64,000 nucleotides of DNA from Eremophila alpestris peregrina (Eukaryota; Chordata; Aves; Passeriformes; Alaudidae), in the NCBI GenBank assembly GCA_009792885.1, contig WMCF01000055.1:5109443-5173442 (forward strand), written 5' to 3'. Under the pieces are notes generated by a model that saw only the letters and a program-made list of their open reading frames with translations, was not told where the DNA came from and ran no database searches. This document shows, piece after piece, positions 59,171-64,000 of the stretch. Position 1 is the first letter of the stretch. Each line of letters starts with the position of its first letter. The position numbers and the translations under genes were made by a program.

Positions 59171-62100
59171 ATTATATCAGAATGGCCCAGTAATAAACAT
59201 CATATTCTGTACAGGCTTCAGTCCCTGGAACAGCTCCTCATAAAAAGCATCTCTAAGCTTCTGGAGAAATTCAGTACAACACATGCTAAGAATGGAGGAG
59301 ATGCACCAGTGAGAGCAGGTTGGAGCCAGAGATGGTGATTCATTGACCCAAGTTCCCTTAGAGCTCTGTGGGGTGAGACCCTGGGAGTAGGGACACTGTG
59401 CCCCTACAAAGGGATACCCCATGGTCCTAAAAGGGGTCTGCAGAACTCTTGATGAGGGGTGCATGCTGTGGTGATTTGGGGAGAAGAGAGGAACAAAGCA
59501 GGATGGATAGCAGGGTGCCATAGGCCCAGGGGACAGCCAGCCGCCATCCTGCCATGGCTCTGCTCAGCCCAGCCTGTGCCAGGGCTCCCTGCAGAACTTC
59601 GTCACTACACTGGGCCCTCCTCTGAAAGGCTGAACTCAAGGTCACTCTGAAACACCAGGGGAGAATAAATGTACTGTATAAAAGTAAAACAACACAACAT
59701 TTCACTGCCAAGGGCTCTCCCAGAAGAGCCAGTGCAGGTATCATTTGGAAAAGGGTCACTTCACAATACAGCCCTTCCAAATTGCAGCTCCAACTCAGAA
59801 TTAATTATCCTTTCACTGTCTTGGGTTTTCTTTTCTTCTTTGCTTCAAATTAAGTGCAGCTGAAATTATTTTAAAGCAATGATCTTGAACGTCATGTCCT
59901 TCAGCTGGCCCTGAAAATCCATTTTCTATGGATTTGCATCCTTTCTTCTCCAAGATTTCTGAGAGTGTACAAAGCTCATCAAGGCTCTGGTTCTCTAGGG
60001 GTGTCAGATGCTTGGATAATACCCAGGTGTCTGCCTGCTGGACCAGCTCCAAGGTACTTTATTAGCATGAAGAGGCCTATTTGGAAGCAGTTTAACTCCT
60101 TCGGCTCTCAGGGCCTAGTGCATGTCCTGCAGCAGCAGACAGACACCAGGACACTGCCTGTGCACAGCTACAAATGCAGACTCTGAATCACGCCATTCAC
60201 TGCCACATCTTGAAGAGGAAACACTGGAGATGTCATGTCATCACAGCTGGGAAGATCACCTGGTGGTGTCCTACCCACATGAAAGCAGAGGAGAATTACC
60301 GGGACAATTGCAGACCACAGCTCTACTACAAACCTGGGGCTCAGCCCTTCGCCAAACTGCTTTGGAAAATCCCAGCAAGCCCCTCTTGGGAGCTGTGCCC
60401 TCCCTCATGACAGTGGCAGGACAGTGGAGAAGACACTGTGGGGCCTGTTTTCCAGGCATGACATGCAGCTTGGCATTCCCAGGCATGGACTGTCACAGGA
60501 TCCTGAGATGCCCTTGTCCCTGGCACTGACCACGTAACAAGGGCCTTTGCTGAACCAGAGCAACCTGGAGGGAGAGGGGAATTTCCCTGATCCATCCAAG
60601 CACACACATGCCACCAGCAGCAAAGCAATGGAACACGTGAAGATCCTGTCAACACACACTTAAAATAAGAACTGTGAGCAGATGCCCTTGGATTTCCAGG
60701 GATTGCAGGAAACTCCAGCTCCCAGCTACAGTAGTGGCAGAATGTCTCAGCATGGTCCCACAAAAGACACCACACCCACTGGGACAATGCACTCTGCTCC
60801 ATCTCACTGCTGAGATCACATGGTCTGCATCCCACCCTTTAACACGAGATATTTTCTTTAGTTTCCAGAATGCAAAATTGGACTATGCAAAAAAGACAGA
60901 AAACACACAATTCCCAGCCTTGAAAAATCAGTTCCCACTTAAAAAGCAAAGTTTCTTTTAAATTGCACACTGTGTTGCTTCAAAGCTTGCAACAAAAGGC
61001 TAAAAATCTGAGTCACCAAGATATGTAACATTTGAACAAATACGGTCCCAAAGGCTCTGTTTAAAGTTTTAAAAGCCCAAGGTTTAAGTTATTTGTGAGC
61101 TGTTTGAGGAGTTTTCTTAGATTAAAGAGGTGAACCTTCCTTGAAGTTTGGGGTGTTTCCAAGTGGTAGTTGGCAGCAAGAGAAGAGTGGCACTCAGAGC
61201 CAACTGTGTTCTCCTTCTCCATGCTGCCGACCAGGTCACAGGACAGGACACATGCACCTCCTCTTGGAGATGACTCCCCCTTGAATGTCACAGCCACAGC
61301 CACGCCTATACAACCAGAGAAAACATGAAGTGTTGCCAAAGCATTACACAGTGTATGGAGGCTGTGAGAGAGTGAGGTTCCTGTAGCTGGGCTTTCAAAC
61401 ATACTGAGGAAACATGGATTTTGGGAAGAGTGAAAGAAGTTCAAGCCCTCTGTGGAATGGGGCTCCAGAGCCCACAACAGCTCAGGGAGGAGAGAAGAGA
61501 AACTGTTTGCTCTCATCCCAGCTGGAGGGAAAAGCAGCATTGCTGGTCTGAGCCACTGAGAGAAATCAGGGGCCAAGGAAAAGCTCTCACAATGCTGCTG
61601 CAGCATTCAAGCCAACATGGTCCCTTCCAATCTCCATGTCCTCCTGATCCCAGAGATGTCCTAGTTATGACACAGATGTTTCTGGGAAATGTCAGCTGAG
61701 CCCAGGGATGTCCCCAGCCCTTACAGAAGGGCAATCACACTGGCTGGTGCAGCTCAAACCATTCACAGCTTCATTTCCCTGCCAGGAGAGCACTGCACAG
61801 AAGGTTCCTTGACCAGGACCTGGATATTCCTCAGGTGAATTGCCCTGATGAAGCCAATGCTGAGTACATTGACACTAGACAGTGATTCTTATGTCCTCAG
61901 AGAACATCTGGAAACCATACTGGGACATCCACTGTCAATACAACAAGGTTGGACCCACCAAGGTGTCCACCATCAGGCTCCTCCTCCCAGAGCTGCTAAA
62001 ACTGCGCTACCCTCCTCTCCTCGAGGATGAAGCTGTTGCTCTGGCATATGACTCATCTAGAGGAACTTCACCTATAGGGAGGTGATGAGGACTATTCCAA

Positions 62101-62338
62101 GTGGCTGATGTGGCACTGGTTGTATACAGGGTGGCTGCTGGCACCAGCTCCCTGCTGGGATCAGTTTAAGTGACAAAACATTTGCAGGACTGATGAGACT
62201 TCTCAGTTACTCCTATTTGTTTTCTGTTACACAGCAGCTTCTCCCAGCAGCTGAAGTTGAAACAGAACTGGCTTCAAAGGTAAACATTTCTCACAGCTTT
62301 CTCATCAACTACATTAAATACATTCATAGCCCGCCCCA

Positions 62339-62347
62339 CCCCCCCCC
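62339..62347. repeat. Poly-C homopolymer, 9 bases
   Basis: Nine C within a longer C-rich stretch (62331-62347) in intergenic sequence. Confidence 0.8.
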
Positions 62348-64000
62348 AAATATTTTCTGTATTTGCTGAAGGATGACGTCCTCCTTGCCTTCAGTGTGTG
62401 CCAGATTACTCATAAACCTGGACCATATGCCGCTGCAATTTACTGATGGGCCCAAGCTGTTTTGGTAGATACAAAATCCAAGGGGATTAGGGAGGCTCGA
62501 GCCGTGCTGAAAACAGAGCAGCAGCAGCAGTGGGGCAGCTGCTTGCTCTCTTTACTCAGCCTCAATTTAGGTCAGTTGACAAGAGCTGCCCCATGCCAGG
62601 CTGGAGAGCCAGGCTGGCTGTGGGGGCACACATGGAGGGGACCCCAGCCATGGGTGTCTGCCCCTGTGGGGCAGGCTCACCCTTCCAAGGGGCAGGTGAG
62701 ATCATACGGCTTCTTCGGATCTGGAGCCCGGCTGCCACGCTCAGTGAGGAGCCCTCAGCTCAAAGCCAAAGGTGGGGTGCTTCCCCCTATCCCACAGTGA
62801 CCCCTGCCTGGCAGTTTGCCTTGGGGTGTGGCAGAGCATGGTGACAGCCAGTGGTGGCTCCAGCAGAGCTCCCTGCTGAGACCTTGCTGGTGGCCTGTCT
62901 GGAAGGTGGCTGGTGTCTGGCAGATCACCACAGCTGTGTTTCTGTGTCCCTGGCCCAGGGAAGGATGTGCTCAGGGAGGGAAAGGACAACTCAGCTGGAA
63001 GCACCACCTGAACTAGAGCCTTTCCTAGGTGGGGGTTATTCAGCCCAGAGGTGCTTGAAGCCAGCCTGTGGCTCCCAGGCTAGCACCCTGGGTGATTTCT
63101 TAAGAGCCTGAACTCACACGGAAGGTGGAATGATATAACAGATCTGCTGACTTAAGCATCACCCATTTAACACCTGGCAGGACACACAATGCAGCTGCAG
63201 CCAGCAGCTAATTATTCAATAGCTTCTTTGCTGGCACACTGGAACCGTCCTTCTCCTCCATAGTGTCTTACACAAGGACCTCCATCACCTCGAACAAAGC
63301 CACTTGCTTGTCACTTGGGAATTCCAAAGGTCTGTGGAGAGCACCAGGGAATGGGGACCTGAACAGCTGAGCACAAGTACCCCGAACTGCCCCATATGGA
63401 CAGGAAGCAATCCTGACTATGGCTGCTGTGCATGGAATATCAAACTCCAGTCATGGGAACCTTCTTTCCAGGATATTCCTCCGCACCACAGTGTACCCCA
63501 TTGCAAGGAGTTGCTCCTAGGGATTGGCACTGCTTGGCACGATTAAGTAGATCAGAGTGCCCATTATGACTTTCAAGTAAGAGTTCATGTTTTACCTCTC
63601 GTGTCTCATCATGATAGCTGAAATGCACCAAAAAACTGCGCACCTGTATCTGCTAGGCTCCAGAGGGGCAGCAGTGCCTGACTTCAAGAGCCTGGCTCAG
63701 GCACCCTGTGTCCAGGTCCCTGAGAAGGATGAGACCATGTCGCATCCCACTAGCTGCCAGGTCTGGCCCTGGTCCTTGCTGGTGGGAACATCCCTTTGTG
63801 CCCACCCAGCACAACCCAGGGCCCGCAGGGCTCTGTGCCTGTGAGCCCTGCGCGCCCAGCAACAGCTGCCAAATACTGAGCACAAGTGTCTACTGGAAGG
63901 ATATGGTTGGACTTTTCTGTGTATTTCACAGATTTTTCTCCTCAAGTTTGTCACTGCTGTGTCCCAGAGTGACCCCAGACCCCCACACCATCCTTCAGAC

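Larger units (their letters stand above)
53906..64000. other. Intergenic region downstream of ANTXR2
   Basis: No recognisable coding exon on either strand in 10 kb. It contains the solo LTR at 56.17-57.06 kb, a 14-base poly-T at 57770, a 9-base poly-C at 62339 and an AT-rich candidate element at 58.9-59.2 kb. Several ORFs of 100-180 codons exist on both strands but have no domain, no splice support and no similarity I recognise. By human gene order (from memory) PAQR3 would be expected further on, but I see no trace of it. Confidence 0.7.

Noticed and set aside
60341..60835. 164-codon ORF on - strand downstream of the LTR
   Set aside because: No resemblance to PAQR3 or any other expected neighbour, and no splice sites in a consistent frame.
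61061..61606. 181-codon ORF on - strand in the intergenic region
   Set aside because: No recognisable domain, no flanking exons and no retroelement signature.
1..64000. CRISPR arrays, bacterial operons, tRNA, rRNA, or a novel multi-gene system
   Set aside because: The window is a spliced vertebrate locus. No direct-repeat/spacer array, no tRNA cloverleaf or rRNA segment, and no second gene was seen on either strand.

Overview
This is a vertebrate nuclear window, most likely from a bird and probably a songbird. It is almost entirely one protein-coding gene on the + strand: the 3' half of ANTXR2 (capillary morphogenesis protein 2, CMG2). Ten coding exons lie between 685 and 52102, all with GT-AG introns and reading phases that join without a gap. 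They encode 275 residues and a stop. The pieces follow the known order of the family: end of the von Willebrand A region, Ig-like ectodomain, one transmembrane helix, and the cytosolic tail ending in VPSQ. The signal peptide and nearly all of the vWA domain are not here and must lie before position 1. Counting back from the stop against the 17-exon human gene, these are exons 8 to 17 (inference from memory of the human gene).

Avian origin is inferred from a CR1 LINE 3' end at about 50.8 kb and a roughly 0.9 kb solo LTR at 56.2-57.1 kb whose termini resemble songbird endogenous retrovirus LTRs. The species cannot be named from this sequence.

Layout: 1-684 is partial intron. 685-28219 holds nine exons, tight in places (two lie within 1.2 kb) but with a 12.2 kb intron at 4586-16822. 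28220-52063 is a single 23.8 kb intron before the last exon, which carries only 12 codons and the stop. 52103 to about 53.9 kb is the probable 3'UTR, ending near the first canonical AATAAA (53879), and its second half is unusually CpG-retaining. From about 53.9 kb to the end is intergenic sequence with the LTR and no recognisable gene.

Beyond the gene, the most interesting sequence is a set of AT-rich, motif-dense blocks that look like conserved non-coding elements, mainly in the two large introns. The clearest is at 36.8-37.0 kb, where an octamer, a perfect homeodomain-type inverted repeat and a second palindrome lie within 70 bases. There is also a CpG-rich block at 29.8-30.3 kb. I found no new enzymatic, defence or mobile system, no CRISPR array, no tRNA or rRNA, and no second gene on either strand.
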